From: Methylobacterium sp. Leaf123
GTDB lineage: Bacteria; Pseudomonadota; Alphaproteobacteria; Rhizobiales; Beijerinckiaceae
NCBI RefSeq assembly: GCF_001423405.1
Contig: NZ_LMNS01000001.1
Span: forward strand, 625,384-689,383
Reading direction: 5' to 3'
DNA: 64,000 nucleotides
The notes beneath the pieces are model-generated. The model had not been told where the DNA came from and did not search any database. It was given only the letters and a program-made list of their open reading frames with translations. Shown here piece after piece: positions 28,786 through 38,284 of the stretch; the first letter of the stretch is position 1; the number at the start of each line of letters is the position of its first letter. The position numbers and the translations under genes are program-made.

Positions 28786-30276
28786 TCAGGCGGCGTCCTC
28801 GGAGCGCTCCTCGTCGTCGAGGCCGAGCTCCTTGAGTTTGCGGTAGAGGGTTGATCGGCCGATTCCGAGGCGGCGGGAGACTTCGGACATTCGGCCGCGG
28901 TAGAATTGCAGGGCGAAGCGGATCACCTCCGCCTCGACGGCCTCCATCGTCTTCATGTCGCCGGTATCCTCGACGACGAGCGACATGGCGTGGGGATCGC
29001 GCACCTCGACGCGGACGATCTCCCGCACCGGCTCGAACCCGCCCGCGGGCAGGGCGGCCTGCGTCGGCAGCGGCGGGATGCGGACGTCGAAGCCCTCGAC
29101 CTGCGCCGCGATCTGCGGAAACTCCGCCACCGTCAGTTCGTCGCCATCGGCGAGGACCACCGCACGGAACAGCGCGTTCTCCAACTGGCGCACGTTGCCG
29201 GGCCAGGGATAGCGTGACAGCAGCGCCATCGCCTCGGCGGTGATGCCGCGCAGGCGCTTGCCCTCTTCCGCCGCGAACCGCGCGCAGAACGAGCGCACGA
29301 GATCCGGAATGTCCTCGCGCCGCGCCCGCAGGGGCGGCAGCGTCATGGGAAAGACGTTGAGGCGGTAATAGAGATCCTCGCGGAACTTGCCCTGCTTCAC
29401 GAGATCGAGGAGCGAGCGGTTGGTTGCCGAGATCAGGCGGATATCGACGCGCACGGCGCGCTTGCCGCCCACGGGATCGACCTCGCCCTCCTGCAGCGCC
29501 CGCAGGAGCTTGACCTGGGCGTCGAGGGGCAGTTCGCCGATCTCGTCGAGAAACAGCGTGCCCCCCGAGGCTTCCACGAACTTGCCGACATGCTTCTCGG
29601 TGGCGCCGGTGAAGGCTCCCTTCTCGTGACCGAACAGGGTCGATTCGACGAGGTTCTCGGGGATCGCCCCGCAATTGACCGTGACGAAGGGCTTGCCGCG
29701 CCGGTCACCCGAACCCTGAATCGCACGGGCCAGCACTTCTTTACCGACACCCGATTCGCCCTCGATCAGGACGGGGATGTTCGATTTCGCCGACCGCTCG
29801 GCCAGCCGAATCACCCGCTCCATGTCCGGGCTCTTCGAGGCGAGATCCTTGAAGCCCAGCGCGCCCGAGGCACGGCGGCGCATCCGGCGCACCTCCTCCT
29901 CGAGCTGATCGACCCGCAGGGCGTTCTTGATCGAGACCTGAAGCCGCTCGGCACCGGCCGGCTTGACCACGAAATCGACGGCGCCCGCCCGCATGGCGTT
30001 CACCACCGCGTCGATGGAGCCGTTCGAGGTCTGTACGATGACGGGGGTGTCGATGCCGCTCTTGCGCATCTCGGCCAGAACGCTCAGCCCATCCATGCCG
30101 CCGGGCATGACGAGATCGAGCAGCACGACATCGACGCTTTCGCCGCCGCGCAGCAGATTGAGCCCGTCATGGCCGTTCTCCGCAATCCGTGCCTGGAAAC
30201 CGAGGCGGCGCACCATCGCCTCGGCGAGGCGACGCTGCACGGGATCGTCGTCGATGATGAGAACGGTGGTCGACAT
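28786..30276 (-). CDS. Sigma-54-dependent response regulator, NtrC family
   Basis: A 496-residue protein. The receiver domain (about 1-120) has IIDDDPVQ, the phospho-acceptor Asp in VVLLDLVMPGG and the Lys in VVKPA. The AAA+ domain has Walker A GESGVGKE, the sigma-54 loop GAFTGA and FLDEIGELP. A Fis-type HTH ends it (VSRRLGIGRSTLYRKLKEL). There is no histidine kinase next to it, so it is an orphan in this window. The stretch between the AAA+ domain and the HTH is longer than usual. The target genes are unknown. Confidence 0.93.
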   Translation of the reverse strand: MSTTVLIIDDDPVQRRLAEAMVRRLGFQARIAENGHDGLNLLRGGESVDVVLLDLVMPGGMDGLSVLAEMRKSGIDTPVIVQTSNGSIDAVVNAMRAGAVDFVVKPAGAERLQVSIKNALRVDQLEEEVRRMRRRASGALGFKDLASKSPDMERVIRLAERSAKSNIPVLIEGESGVGKEVLARAIQGSGDRRGKPFVTVNCGAIPENLVESTLFGHEKGAFTGATEKHVGKFVEASGGTLFLDEIGELPLDAQVKLLRALQEGEVDPVGGKRAVRVDIRLISATNRSLLDLVKQGKFREDLYYRLNVFPMTLPPLRARREDIPDLVRSFCARFAAEEGKRLRGITAEAMALLSRYPWPGNVRQLENALFRAVVLADGDELTVAEFPQIAAQVEGFDVRIPPLPTQAALPAGGFEPVREIVRVEVRDPHAMSLVVEDTGDMKTMEAVEAEVIRFALQFYRGRMSEVSRRLGIGRSTLYRKLKELGLDDEERSEDAA

Positions 30277-30604
30277 GCGGGGCGCCTCGCTTTCCGCTCA
30301 AACCGGCCGCGGGCCGACCCGGCCTCCCAGTGGAGACCGGCGGCGCAGGGCGGCGGCTGTTTCGTTTCGAGGCACAGGGTCGCCCAAGACCGTAAAGCGC
30401 CGCTTAACGACGCTCGAATTTAGCCCGCATGGCCCCCCAAACGTCAGGACGGCACGCCCGACGGCACCTCTCCGTCGGCGTTCACGCGCCGGGGATTGCG
30501 CAGCGCAGTTGATCGTGACGGCCCGCGCTCGATATCTGACCCTGGCCGCGCTGGCGCGCCCGATGCCGAACCCGCGCTCCACCACGTCGAGGAAACAGCA
30601 CATC
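30277..30604. other. Gap between the NtrC-type regulator and the M3 peptidase
   Basis: A divergent promoter region of 328 bases. No gene, RNA or operator recognised. Reading frames crossing it have the codon pattern of shadows. Confidence 0.35.
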
Positions 30605-32482
30605 ATGTCGAGCCGAGCCGTTTTCGCCGCCCTGTCGCCGGACCTGCCGAGAGGGGCCGAGGAACGCGCGGCGGTGCGTGACGCGCTTCAGGCGGCCGAT
30701 CTCGGCGTGCTGCCCGAATGGGATCTCACCGACCTCTATCCAAGCATGGACGCGCCGGCCTTCCGCGAGGACCTCGACCGGGCCGAGGCCGAGAGCCGCG
30801 CTTTCTCCGAACGCTATGCGGGCCGGATTGCCGAGATCGCGGCCGGGCCGGATGCCTCCGCCATCCTCGGCGAGGCGGTGCAGACCTTCGAGCGGATCGA
30901 GGATTTGATGGGGCGGCTGATGTCCTATGCCGGCCTCGTCTATTCCGGCGACACGACGGACGAGACCCGCGCCAAGTTCTACGGCGACACCCGCGAGCGG
31001 CTGACCACGGCCTCGGGCGACCTGCTGTTCTTCGGCCTGGAGCTGAACCGCGTCGAGGATGCGGTGCTCGATGCAGCGATGGCGGACGGGCCGCTCGCCC
31101 ATTACCGGCCCTGGATCGAGGATCTGCGGCGCGAGAAGCCGCACCAGCTCGACGACCGCACGGAGAAGCTGTTCCTCGACAAGTCCGTGACGTCGAACGC
31201 CGCCTGGGACCGGCTGTTCAACGAGACGATCGCCTCGCTCCGCTTCTCGGTCCAGGGCGAGCGCCTGACACTGGAACCGACCCTCAACAAGCTTCAGGAC
31301 ACGGACGGGGCGGTGCGACAGGAGGCGGCGCAGGCGCTCGGCGAGACCCTGCGGGCGAATCTGCGCATCTTCACGCTGATCACCAACACCCTGGCCAAGG
31401 ACAAGGAGATCTCCGACCGCTGGCGCGGCTTCAAGGATGTGGCCGATGCCCGCCACCTCTCGAATCGCGTCGAGCCGGAGGTCGTGGCGGCCATGGTCGA
31501 GGCTGTGCGGGCGGCCTATCCGCGGCTCTCGCACCGCTATTACCGGCTCAAGGCCAAGTGGTTCGGTGTCGAGGCGCTGCCCTATTGGGACCGCAACGCG
31601 CCGCTGCCGAAGGTCGAGCAGCGCACGATCCCCTGGGCGCAGGCCCGTGACACGGTGCTGGAGGCCTACGACGCCTTCTCGCCGGACATGGCCGGCATCG
31701 CCAAGAAGTTCTTCGACGGCGGCTGGATCGATGCACCGACCCGGCCCGGAAAGGCGCCCGGCGCCTTCGCGCACCCGACCGTGCCCTCGGCCCACCCCTA
31801 CGTGCTGGTGAATTACCAGGGCAAACCGCGCGACGTGATGACCCTCGCGCACGAACTCGGCCACGGCGTGCATCAGGTGCTCGCCGCCCCCAACGGCGCG
31901 CTGATGGCACCGACCCCGCTGACGCTGGCCGAGACCGCGAGCGTGTTCGGTGAGATGCTGACCTTCCGGCGGCTGCTGAGCCAGACCACCGACCCGACCC
32001 AGCGCCGGGCGATGCTGGCTGCCAAGGTCGAGGACATGATCAACACGGTGGTGCGCCAGATCGCGTTCTACTCGTTCGAGCGGAAGGTCCACCTCGCCCG
32101 CGCCAAGGGCGAGCTGACGGCCGAGCAGATCAATGAACTCTGGATGTCGGTGCAAGCGGAGAGCCTCGGCCCGGCGATTACCCTGGATAAGGGCTACGAG
32201 CCGTTCTGGGCCTACATTCCGCACTTCATCCACTCGCCGTTTTACGTCTACGCCTACGCGTTCGGCGATTGTCTCGTGAACTCGCTCTACGGCGTCTACG
32301 CCCGCGCCGAGCCCGGCTTCGTCGAGCGCTACTTCGCCCTGCTCTCGGCGGGCGGCTCGAAGCCCTACGGCGAATTGCTGAAACCGTTCGGGCTCGATGC
32401 CAGCGATCCGGGCTTCTGGCAGATCGGGCTGGGGATGATCGAGGGGATGATCGCCGAGCTGGAAGCGATGGAAGAGGTGTAG
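30605..32482 (+). CDS. pepF: M3-family oligoendopeptidase F
   Basis: A 625-residue zinc metallopeptidase. The HExxH motif is H416-E-L-G-H420 in TLAHELGHGVHQ, with the third ligand in ETASVFGEMLTF. The N-terminal oligopeptidase F domain (WDLTDLYPSMDAP) is intact. It cleaves short peptides in the cytoplasm. The ATG at 30605 is chosen: frames extending further upstream run through the regulatory gap. It appears monocistronic. Confidence 0.94.
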   Translation: MSSRAVFAALSPDLPRGAEERAAVRDALQAADLGVLPEWDLTDLYPSMDAPAFREDLDRAEAESRAFSERYAGRIAEIAAGPDASAILGEAVQTFERIEDLMGRLMSYAGLVYSGDTTDETRAKFYGDTRERLTTASGDLLFFGLELNRVEDAVLDAAMADGPLAHYRPWIEDLRREKPHQLDDRTEKLFLDKSVTSNAAWDRLFNETIASLRFSVQGERLTLEPTLNKLQDTDGAVRQEAAQALGETLRANLRIFTLITNTLAKDKEISDRWRGFKDVADARHLSNRVEPEVVAAMVEAVRAAYPRLSHRYYRLKAKWFGVEALPYWDRNAPLPKVEQRTIPWAQARDTVLEAYDAFSPDMAGIAKKFFDGGWIDAPTRPGKAPGAFAHPTVPSAHPYVLVNYQGKPRDVMTLAHELGHGVHQVLAAPNGALMAPTPLTLAETASVFGEMLTFRRLLSQTTDPTQRRAMLAAKVEDMINTVVRQIAFYSFERKVHLARAKGELTAEQINELWMSVQAESLGPAITLDKGYEPFWAYIPHFIHSPFYVYAYAFGDCLVNSLYGVYARAEPGFVERYFALLSAGGSKPYGELLKPFGLDASDPGFWQIGLGMIEGMIAELEAMEEV

Positions 32483-32556
32483 CCCACACTCTATGGGCCT
32501 TGGCCAAGACGTGTTATACGCGCGTTGAACGCGGATAAGGCGCGAGGGCCAATCCC

Positions 32557-32781
32557 ATGAAACTCGAAGTCAAGCGCATCGGAAATTCGACCGGGCTGAT
32601 CCTGCCGAAGGAACTCGTCGGCAGGCTCAAGCTGGATCAGGGCGACTGGCTGCACGTCACAGAGAACGCCGACGGTACGCTGCATCTCTCGCCCTACGAC
32701 CCGACCTTCGAGAAGGGCATGAAGATCGCAGAGAAGGCGATGAAGACCTATCGGAACGCGCTCGCCGAGCTTGCGAAGTGA
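32557..32781 (+). CDS. AbrB/MazE-type antitoxin
   Basis: A 74-residue protein with the SpoVT/AbrB swapped-hairpin N-terminus: LEVKRIGNSTGLILPKEL. The C-terminal helix region would wrap the toxin. It overlaps the Doc gene by four bases, the usual antitoxin-first layout. The pair probably represses its own promoter. Confidence 0.88.
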   Translation: MKLEVKRIGNSTGLILPKELVGRLKLDQGDWLHVTENADGTLHLSPYDPTFEKGMKIAEKAMKTYRNALAELAK

Positions 32782-33164
32782 TCGAAATCGTCTGGCTTAC
32801 GAGCGATCTTGTCCAGGCCATCCACGCACAGCAACTCAAGCTCTTTGGCGGGCCTCCAGGCCTGCGCGACGAGGGTGCACTCGAATCGGCCCTCGGCCGG
32901 CCCATCAACCGCGCAGGCTACGGTGAGCCAGACTTGGCTGAACTCGCCGCAGCCTACGCCTTCGGCATCGCCAAAAACCATCCCTTCATCGATGGCAACA
33001 AGCGCGCGGCGCTGCTGGCGTTCGTGACGTTCCTCGGCCTGAACGAAATCGACTTCGTGGTTGCCGAAGCCGAGGCGGTGCTGATGATCCGTGGCCTCGC
33101 CGCGGGCGAGATCGATGAAGCCGGACTGACACGTTGGATTCGCGACAACTGGCCAAAAGCGTAG
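32778..33164 (+). CDS. Doc-type toxin (death-on-curing, Fic fold)
   Basis: A 128-residue protein whose motif HPFIDGNKR (68-76) is the Doc/Fic active site. As in Doc, Lys replaces the Gly of the AMPylase motif HxFxxGNGR. Phage P1 Doc phosphorylates EF-Tu and stops translation; the same is expected here. It starts with GTG inside the antitoxin stop. Chromosomal pair with no phage or plasmid genes near it. Confidence 0.9.
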   Translation: MIEIVWLTSDLVQAIHAQQLKLFGGPPGLRDEGALESALGRPINRAGYGEPDLAELAAAYAFGIAKNHPFIDGNKRAALLAFVTFLGLNEIDFVVAEAEAVLMIRGLAAGEIDEAGLTRWIRDNWPKA

Positions 33165-33255
33165 CGCGGCCCGCGGCGCGCCGTCCCAGCGCACTGGCAC
33201 CACCTCGGGCTATGCCTATCTCCGGTCGAGTCCCGATAGGAATCGATCCGAATCC

Positions 33256-34626
33256 ATGGCCGAGACCGACCGCGAAGCCAACCGCTTCACTGCCCGCGCG
33301 AGCCGCTACGTCAGCGTCGGCGCCAATGTCGGAGGGGTGGCCGCGCGGATGGCGGCGGCGCGCCTGTTCGGCGGCAAGGACGGCGCGAGCCTGAACAACG
33401 CAGCGGCCTTGGCTCAGGCGCTCGGCGGCCTCAAGGGGCCGATCATGAAGGTGGCGCAGTTGCTCGCCACCGTGCCGGACCTGCTGCCGCCGGAATACGC
33501 GGCCGAATTGCAGAAGCTCCAGGCCGACGCGCCGCCGATGGGCGCGGCCTTCGTCAAGCGCCGGATGATGGCCGAACTCGGCGCCGACTGGCAGAGCCGC
33601 TTCGACGGCTTCGATCTCAAGCCGGCGGCCGCCGCCTCGCTGGGTCAGGTCCATCGCGCGCAATCACGCGACGGCGCCCCGCTCGCCTGCAAGCTCCAAT
33701 ATCCCGACATGCAGTCGGCGGTCGAAGCGGATCTCAAGCAGCTTCAGGTCGCCTTCGCACTCCACCGGCGCATGAATTCCTGGCTCGACACTTCCGAGAT
33801 CGCCAAGGAGATCGGCGCGCGGGTGCGCGAAGAGCTCGATTACGGCCGCGAGGCCAAGCACGCTGCCCTCTACGGCGACGTGCTCAAAGACATCGATTCC
33901 GTGCGGGTGCCCGCGGTGCATTCCGATCTCTCGACGAAGCGCCTCCTCACCCTCGGCTGGCTCGACGGCGAGAAAATCCTGAACTTCACGCAGAGCCCGA
34001 TCGAGATCCGCAACCGACTCGCCCAAGCGATGTTTCGAGCTTGGTGGCATCCCTTCAGCCGCGCTGCCGTGATCCACGGCGATCCGCATCTCGGCAACTA
34101 CACCGTCTTCTCAGAGGGCGGTGAAGCGCAGGGCATCAACCTGCTCGATTACGGCTGCGTGCGCATCTTCCATCCCCGCTTCGTCGGCGGTGTGGTCGAT
34201 CTCTACCGCGGCCTGCTGGAAGACGATCGCGCGCGGGTTGTCCACGCCTACGAAGTCTGGGGCTTCAAGAAGCTCGACAACGAAACCATCGACATCCTCA
34301 ACATCTGGGCCCGCTTCATCTACGGCCCGCTCTTGGAGGATCGCACCCGCACCGTCGCCGACGGGATCGATCCGGGTGCCTACGGACGGCGCGAGGCGTT
34401 TTCCGTGCATCAGGCGCTGAAGGAGAAGGGACCGGTCACGGTTCCGCAGGAATTCGTGTTCATGGATCGGGCCGCGGTCGGGCTCGGCGCGGTGTTCCTG
34501 CACCTGCGCTCCGAACTGAATTACCACCAATTGTTCGAAGCCGAGATCGAACGCTTCTCGCTCGACACGCTTTCCGAGCGGCAGGGGGCGGCGCTGGCCG
34601 CGGTCGGATTGCCCGATCCGGTGTGA
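33256..34626 (+). CDS. ABC1/AarF/UbiB-family atypical kinase
   Basis: A 456-residue protein kinase-like protein. The alanine-rich loop AAAASLGQVHRA (about 124-135), the Lys in ACKLQYP, HGDPHLGNY (catalytic loop) and LLDYGC (DFG-like) are present. The family KxGQ motif reads KVAQ at 65-68, with Ala for Gly. UbiB-type members support ubiquinone synthesis or lipid handling. No quinone genes are adjacent. Confidence 0.87.
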   Translation: MAETDREANRFTARASRYVSVGANVGGVAARMAAARLFGGKDGASLNNAAALAQALGGLKGPIMKVAQLLATVPDLLPPEYAAELQKLQADAPPMGAAFVKRRMMAELGADWQSRFDGFDLKPAAAASLGQVHRAQSRDGAPLACKLQYPDMQSAVEADLKQLQVAFALHRRMNSWLDTSEIAKEIGARVREELDYGREAKHAALYGDVLKDIDSVRVPAVHSDLSTKRLLTLGWLDGEKILNFTQSPIEIRNRLAQAMFRAWWHPFSRAAVIHGDPHLGNYTVFSEGGEAQGINLLDYGCVRIFHPRFVGGVVDLYRGLLEDDRARVVHAYEVWGFKKLDNETIDILNIWARFIYGPLLEDRTRTVADGIDPGAYGRREAFSVHQALKEKGPVTVPQEFVFMDRAAVGLGAVFLHLRSELNYHQLFEAEIERFSLDTLSERQGAALAAVGLPDPV

Positions 34627-34738
34627 CAAAAGCCGGCTCACGACATGTGTACCTGAGCGTCAAGCTGATTGCTCGCGGATAAGCGTTGCGCTAAATCCGC
34701 GCGTGACAAGCAAAACGATACCAGGGAACGGGCGCGCA

Positions 34739-35032
34739 ATGGCGGACACGAAGACCCTCACCGGCCTGCACTACAGCCCGGCGATGGACGAGAAGACCCA
34801 CGAGCAAACCTATCGGGGCTTCGTCCGCTTCGTCGAAATCGGTACCGTCACGGTGTTGTGCTGGGTGGCGGCTCTCGCCATCGGCGGCGTGCACCAGGCG
34901 TGGGTGACCGCGATCCTCGGCGTGCTGGTGTCCTGGGTGGCCGCAGCCATCGGTGCTTTCGTCCCCGCCATCGGCTGGAAGGCCCAGGCCTTCGTCTTCG
35001 CCGGACTCCTCGCGATCCTCTTCCTGAGCTGA
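34739..35032 (+). CDS. Cytochrome aa3 oxidase small subunit IV-like protein
   Basis: A 97-residue membrane protein. The segment HEQTYRGFVRFVEIGTVTVL is the signature of the bacterial aa3 oxidase subunit IV family, in which one helix packs against the oxidase. Here a second and third hydrophobic stretch follow, so it is roughly twice the usual length. It lies about 110 bp upstream of the transhydrogenase operon. ATG 34739 is chosen over GTG 34703 because MADxKT-like starts are usual in the family. Confidence 0.75.
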   Translation: MADTKTLTGLHYSPAMDEKTHEQTYRGFVRFVEIGTVTVLCWVAALAIGGVHQAWVTAILGVLVSWVAAAIGAFVPAIGWKAQAFVFAGLLAILFLS

Positions 35033-35143
35033 GGATCAAGCCTTCCGGGCCGGCTCTTCGCGTCGGCCTTTTCCAGATCTGAACTTCCCAGCAAGCTCGG
35101 ATACCGGCGCGCCGAAAGGCGGCTGTAAGAACGGGAGCAACTG

Positions 35144-36283
35144 ATGCGTATTGCCGTCTTGACGGAGACGGACCCGATAGAACCGCGGGTCGCGGCCGTC
35201 CCAGAAACGGTCAAGAAGTTCATAGGTCTGGGGTCCGAGGTCGTTGTGCAATCGGGGGCCGGCGCAAAGGCCGGCGTTCCCGATGGCGAGTACGAAGCCG
35301 CCGGCGCCAAGATCGCCGGGAGCGCCGATGAGGCTCTCTCTGGCGCTGACCTCGTCCTGAAGGTTCGCCGTCCCAACGCCGAAGAACTGGGCAAGATCCA
35401 GAAGGGCGCCACGGTCATCGCGATCATGGACCCCTACGGGCACGAGGACGCGCTGAAGGCCGCCGCCGAGGCGGGTGTCAACACCTTCGCCATGGAGCTG
35501 ATGCCCCGCATCACCCGCGCGCAGGTGATGGACATCCTCTCCTCCCAGGCGAACCTCGCCGGCTACCGCGCCGTGGTCGATGGCGCCGCCGAGTACGGCC
35601 GCTCCCTGCCGATGATGATGACCGCCGCCGGCACCGTTCCCGCGGCGCGCATCTTCATCATGGGCGTCGGCGTCGCCGGCCTCCAGGCCATCGCCACCGC
35701 CCGCCGCATGGGTGCCGTGGTGACCGCCACCGACGTGCGGCCCGCCACCAAGGAACAGGTCGAATCGCTGGGCGCGAAGTTCGTCGCCGTCGAGGACGAC
35801 GAGTTCAAGCAGGCCGAGACCTCCGGCGGCTACGCCAAGGAGATGTCGGCCGAGTACCAGAAGAAGCAGGCGGAGCTGGTCAAGGGCCACATCGCCAAGC
35901 AGGACATCGTCATCACCACGGCGCTGATCCCCGGCCGGCCCGCGCCGAAGCTCGTCTCCGAGGAGATGGTCGCTTCGATGAAGCCCGGTTCGGTGCTGGT
36001 CGACCTCGCGGTCGAGCGCGGCGGCAACGTCGCCGGCGCCAAGGCCGGTGAGATCGTCACCGTCGGCAACGGCGTGAAGATCGTCGGCCACGTCAACGTG
36101 CCGGGCCGCCTCGCGGCCACCGCGTCGAGTCTCTACGCCCGCAACCTCTACGCCTTCGTCGAGACCCTGATCGACAAGGAATCGAAGGCGCTGGCGGTGC
36201 AATGGGACGACGAACTCGTCAAGGCCACCAATCTGACCCGCGACGGTCAGGTGGTCCACCCCAACTTTCAGCCCAAAGCCTGA
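35144..36283 (+). CDS. pntAA: NAD(P) transhydrogenase subunit alpha part 1 (PntAA)
   Basis: The 379-residue NAD(H)-binding domain I of proton-translocating transhydrogenase: MRIAVLTETDPIEPRVAAVPETV, MELMPRITRAQVMDILSSQ and the dinucleotide-binding GVGVAGLQAIATARRMGA. With PntAB and PntB it drives NADH + NADP+ to NAD+ + NADPH using the proton gradient, important for NADPH supply in methylotrophs. First of three tightly packed genes. Confidence 0.97.
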   Translation: MRIAVLTETDPIEPRVAAVPETVKKFIGLGSEVVVQSGAGAKAGVPDGEYEAAGAKIAGSADEALSGADLVLKVRRPNAEELGKIQKGATVIAIMDPYGHEDALKAAAEAGVNTFAMELMPRITRAQVMDILSSQANLAGYRAVVDGAAEYGRSLPMMMTAAGTVPAARIFIMGVGVAGLQAIATARRMGAVVTATDVRPATKEQVESLGAKFVAVEDDEFKQAETSGGYAKEMSAEYQKKQAELVKGHIAKQDIVITTALIPGRPAPKLVSEEMVASMKPGSVLVDLAVERGGNVAGAKAGEIVTVGNGVKIVGHVNVPGRLAATASSLYARNLYAFVETLIDKESKALAVQWDDELVKATNLTRDGQVVHPNFQPKA

Positions 36284-36304
36284 TCGGTCGCGGAGGATCT
36301 CACC

Positions 36305-36757
36305 ATGGCAACCCCCCTTCCGCCCGTCTCACCGGCAGAGCAGGCCCAGGCTGCGGCTTCGGCTGCGCGCGCCGCGGCTGACATCGCCCATCAGAACGCC
36401 GCTCAGGCGCAGTCGATCGCCGACTCGCTCGGGCATGGCATCGCCGCCGTCACCCATGGCGCCGTCGATCCCACTGTGTTCCAGCTCGCGATCTTCGTGC
36501 TCGCGATCTTCGTCGGCTACTACGTCGTCTGGTCGGTGACCCCGGCCCTGCATACGCCGCTGATGTCGGTGACCAACGCGATCTCGTCGGTCATCATCGT
36601 CGGCGCGCTCCTAGCGGCCGGCGTGCCGCTCATCGAGAAGGGCACCGGCTGGGCCCGCTTCTTCGGCTTCATCGGTATCGTCCTCGCCTCCGTGAATATC
36701 TTCGGCGGCTTCCTCGTGACCCAGCGCATGCTCGGCATGTACAAGAAGAAGGCCTGA
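36305..36757 (+). CDS. pntAB: NAD(P) transhydrogenase subunit alpha part 2 (PntAB)
   Basis: A 150-residue membrane component with three to four helices from about residue 55, preceded by an Ala/Gln-rich soluble leader. [21 protein letters not shown] is the conserved domain II start. The split alpha subunit is the usual alphaproteobacterial arrangement. It lies 21 bases after pntAA and 4 bases before pntB. Confidence 0.95.
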   Translation: MATPLPPVSPAEQAQAAASAARAAADIAHQNAAQAQSIADSLGHGIAAVTHGAVDPTVFQLAIFVLAIFVGYYVVWSVTPALHTPLMSVTNAISSVIIVGALLAAGVPLIEKGTGWARFFGFIGIVLASVNIFGGFLVTQRMLGMYKKKA

Positions 36758-36761
36758 GGCG

Positions 36762-38162
36762 ATGTCGGCAAACGTCTCATCCCTTCTCTACATCGTCGCC
36801 GGCGTCCTGTTCATCATGGCGCTGCGGGGGCTCTCGCACCCCACCACGTCGCGACAGGGTAACCTGTACGGCATGATCGGCATGGCGCTCGCCGTGCTCA
36901 CGACCCTGGTCGGCCATCCGCCGGCGGGTCTCGGCGCCTGGATCCTGGTGCTGCTCGGCCTCGGTATCGGTGGCGGCGCCGGCGCCGTGATCGCCAAGCG
37001 GGTTCCGATGACGGCGATGCCGCAGCTCGTGGCGGCCTTCCATTCGCTCGTCGGCCTCGCCGCTGTGGCGGGTGCGGCGGCGACGCTCTACGCCCCCCAG
37101 GCGGTCGGCATCCTTGAGAACGGCCACATTCACAAGGAGTCGCTGTTCGAGATGGCGCTGGGCGCGGCGATCGGCGCGATCACCTTCACCGGTTCGGTCA
37201 TCGCCTTCGCCAAGCTCGACGGGCGCATGTCCGGCAAGCCGATCATGCTGCCGCAGCGGCACGCCATCAACATCGCCCTCGGCATCGCTCTGGTCGTGCT
37301 GATCGCCGTGTTCATCGGCAACGAGAGCAAGCTGGTCTTCTGGCTGATCGTGCTCCTGTCCTTCACTCTGGGCGGGCTGCTCATCATCCCGATCGGCGGC
37401 GCGGACATGCCCGTCGTCGTCTCGATGCTGAACTCCTACTCGGGTTGGGCGGCGGCCGGCATCGGCTTCACCCTCGGCAACCTCGCGCTCATCATCACGG
37501 GCTCGCTGGTCGGCTCCTCGGGTGCGATCCTGTCCTACATCATGTGCAAGGCGATGAACCGGTCGTTCATCTCGGTCATCCTCGGCGGCTTCGGCGGTGA
37601 TTCCGCCGCGGCGGCCGGTGGCGGCCAGGTCGAGACGCGCCCCGTCAAGCAGGGCTCGGCCGATGACGCGGCCTACATCATGAAGAACGCCGAGCGCGTC
37701 ATCATCGTGCCGGGCTACGGCATGGCGGTCGCCCAGGCTCAGCATAGCCTTCGCGAGATGGTGGACATGCTGAAGAAGGAAGGCGTGGAGGTGAAGTACG
37801 CCATCCACCCGGTGGCGGGCCGCATGCCGGGGCACATGAACGTGCTCCTGGCCGAAGCCAACGTGCCCTATGACGAGGTGTTCGAGCTGGAAGACATCAA
37901 CGGCGAGTTCCCGCAGGCCGACGTGGCCTTCGTGATCGGCGCCAACGACGTCACCAATCCGGCCGCCAAGACCGACAAGGCCTCGCCGATCTACGGCATG
38001 CCGATCCTCGACGTGGAGAAGGCCAAGACGGTCCTTTTCATCAAGCGCGGCATGGGCTCGGGCTATGCCGGCGTCGAGAACGAGGTGTTCTTCCGCGACA
38101 ACACGATGATGCTGTTCGGAGACGCCAAGAAGGTCGTCGACTCGATCGTCAAGAACCTCTGA
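36762..38162 (+). CDS. pntB: NAD(P) transhydrogenase subunit beta (PntB)
   Basis: A 466-residue protein with eight or nine membrane helices in the first 260 residues, then the NADP(H)-binding domain III: VIIVPGYGMAVAQAQH, HPVAGRMPGHMNVLLAEA and GANDVTNPAA. It completes the pump with PntAA and PntAB. A palindromic repeat and a long stem-loop follow the stop. Confidence 0.97.
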   Translation: MSANVSSLLYIVAGVLFIMALRGLSHPTTSRQGNLYGMIGMALAVLTTLVGHPPAGLGAWILVLLGLGIGGGAGAVIAKRVPMTAMPQLVAAFHSLVGLAAVAGAAATLYAPQAVGILENGHIHKESLFEMALGAAIGAITFTGSVIAFAKLDGRMSGKPIMLPQRHAINIALGIALVVLIAVFIGNESKLVFWLIVLLSFTLGGLLIIPIGGADMPVVVSMLNSYSGWAAAGIGFTLGNLALIITGSLVGSSGAILSYIMCKAMNRSFISVILGGFGGDSAAAAGGGQVETRPVKQGSADDAAYIMKNAERVIIVPGYGMAVAQAQHSLREMVDMLKKEGVEVKYAIHPVAGRMPGHMNVLLAEANVPYDEVFELEDINGEFPQADVAFVIGANDVTNPAAKTDKASPIYGMPILDVEKAKTVLFIKRGMGSGYAGVENEVFFRDNTMMLFGDAKKVVDSIVKNL

Positions 38163-38180
38163 CCGGTCCGAGCGGCGAGA

Positions 38181-38224
38181 GCGCATTCCGAAGAAGTGGC
38201 TGCCGGTTCGTCGAAAGAATGCGC
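38181..38224. repeat. Palindromic repeat, copy B
   Basis: GCGCATTC (38181-38188) mirrors GAATGCGC (38217-38224); inside are CCGAAGAAG, GGCTGCCGG and TTCGTCGAAA, the same plan as the copies at 28725 and 42137. It begins 18 bp after the pntB stop. Confidence 0.7.
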
Positions 38225-38284
38225 GTCAAAACAGAGACCTAGAGACGCTGACCTGATGCAATCAGGCCAGCGCATCGAACAAGG

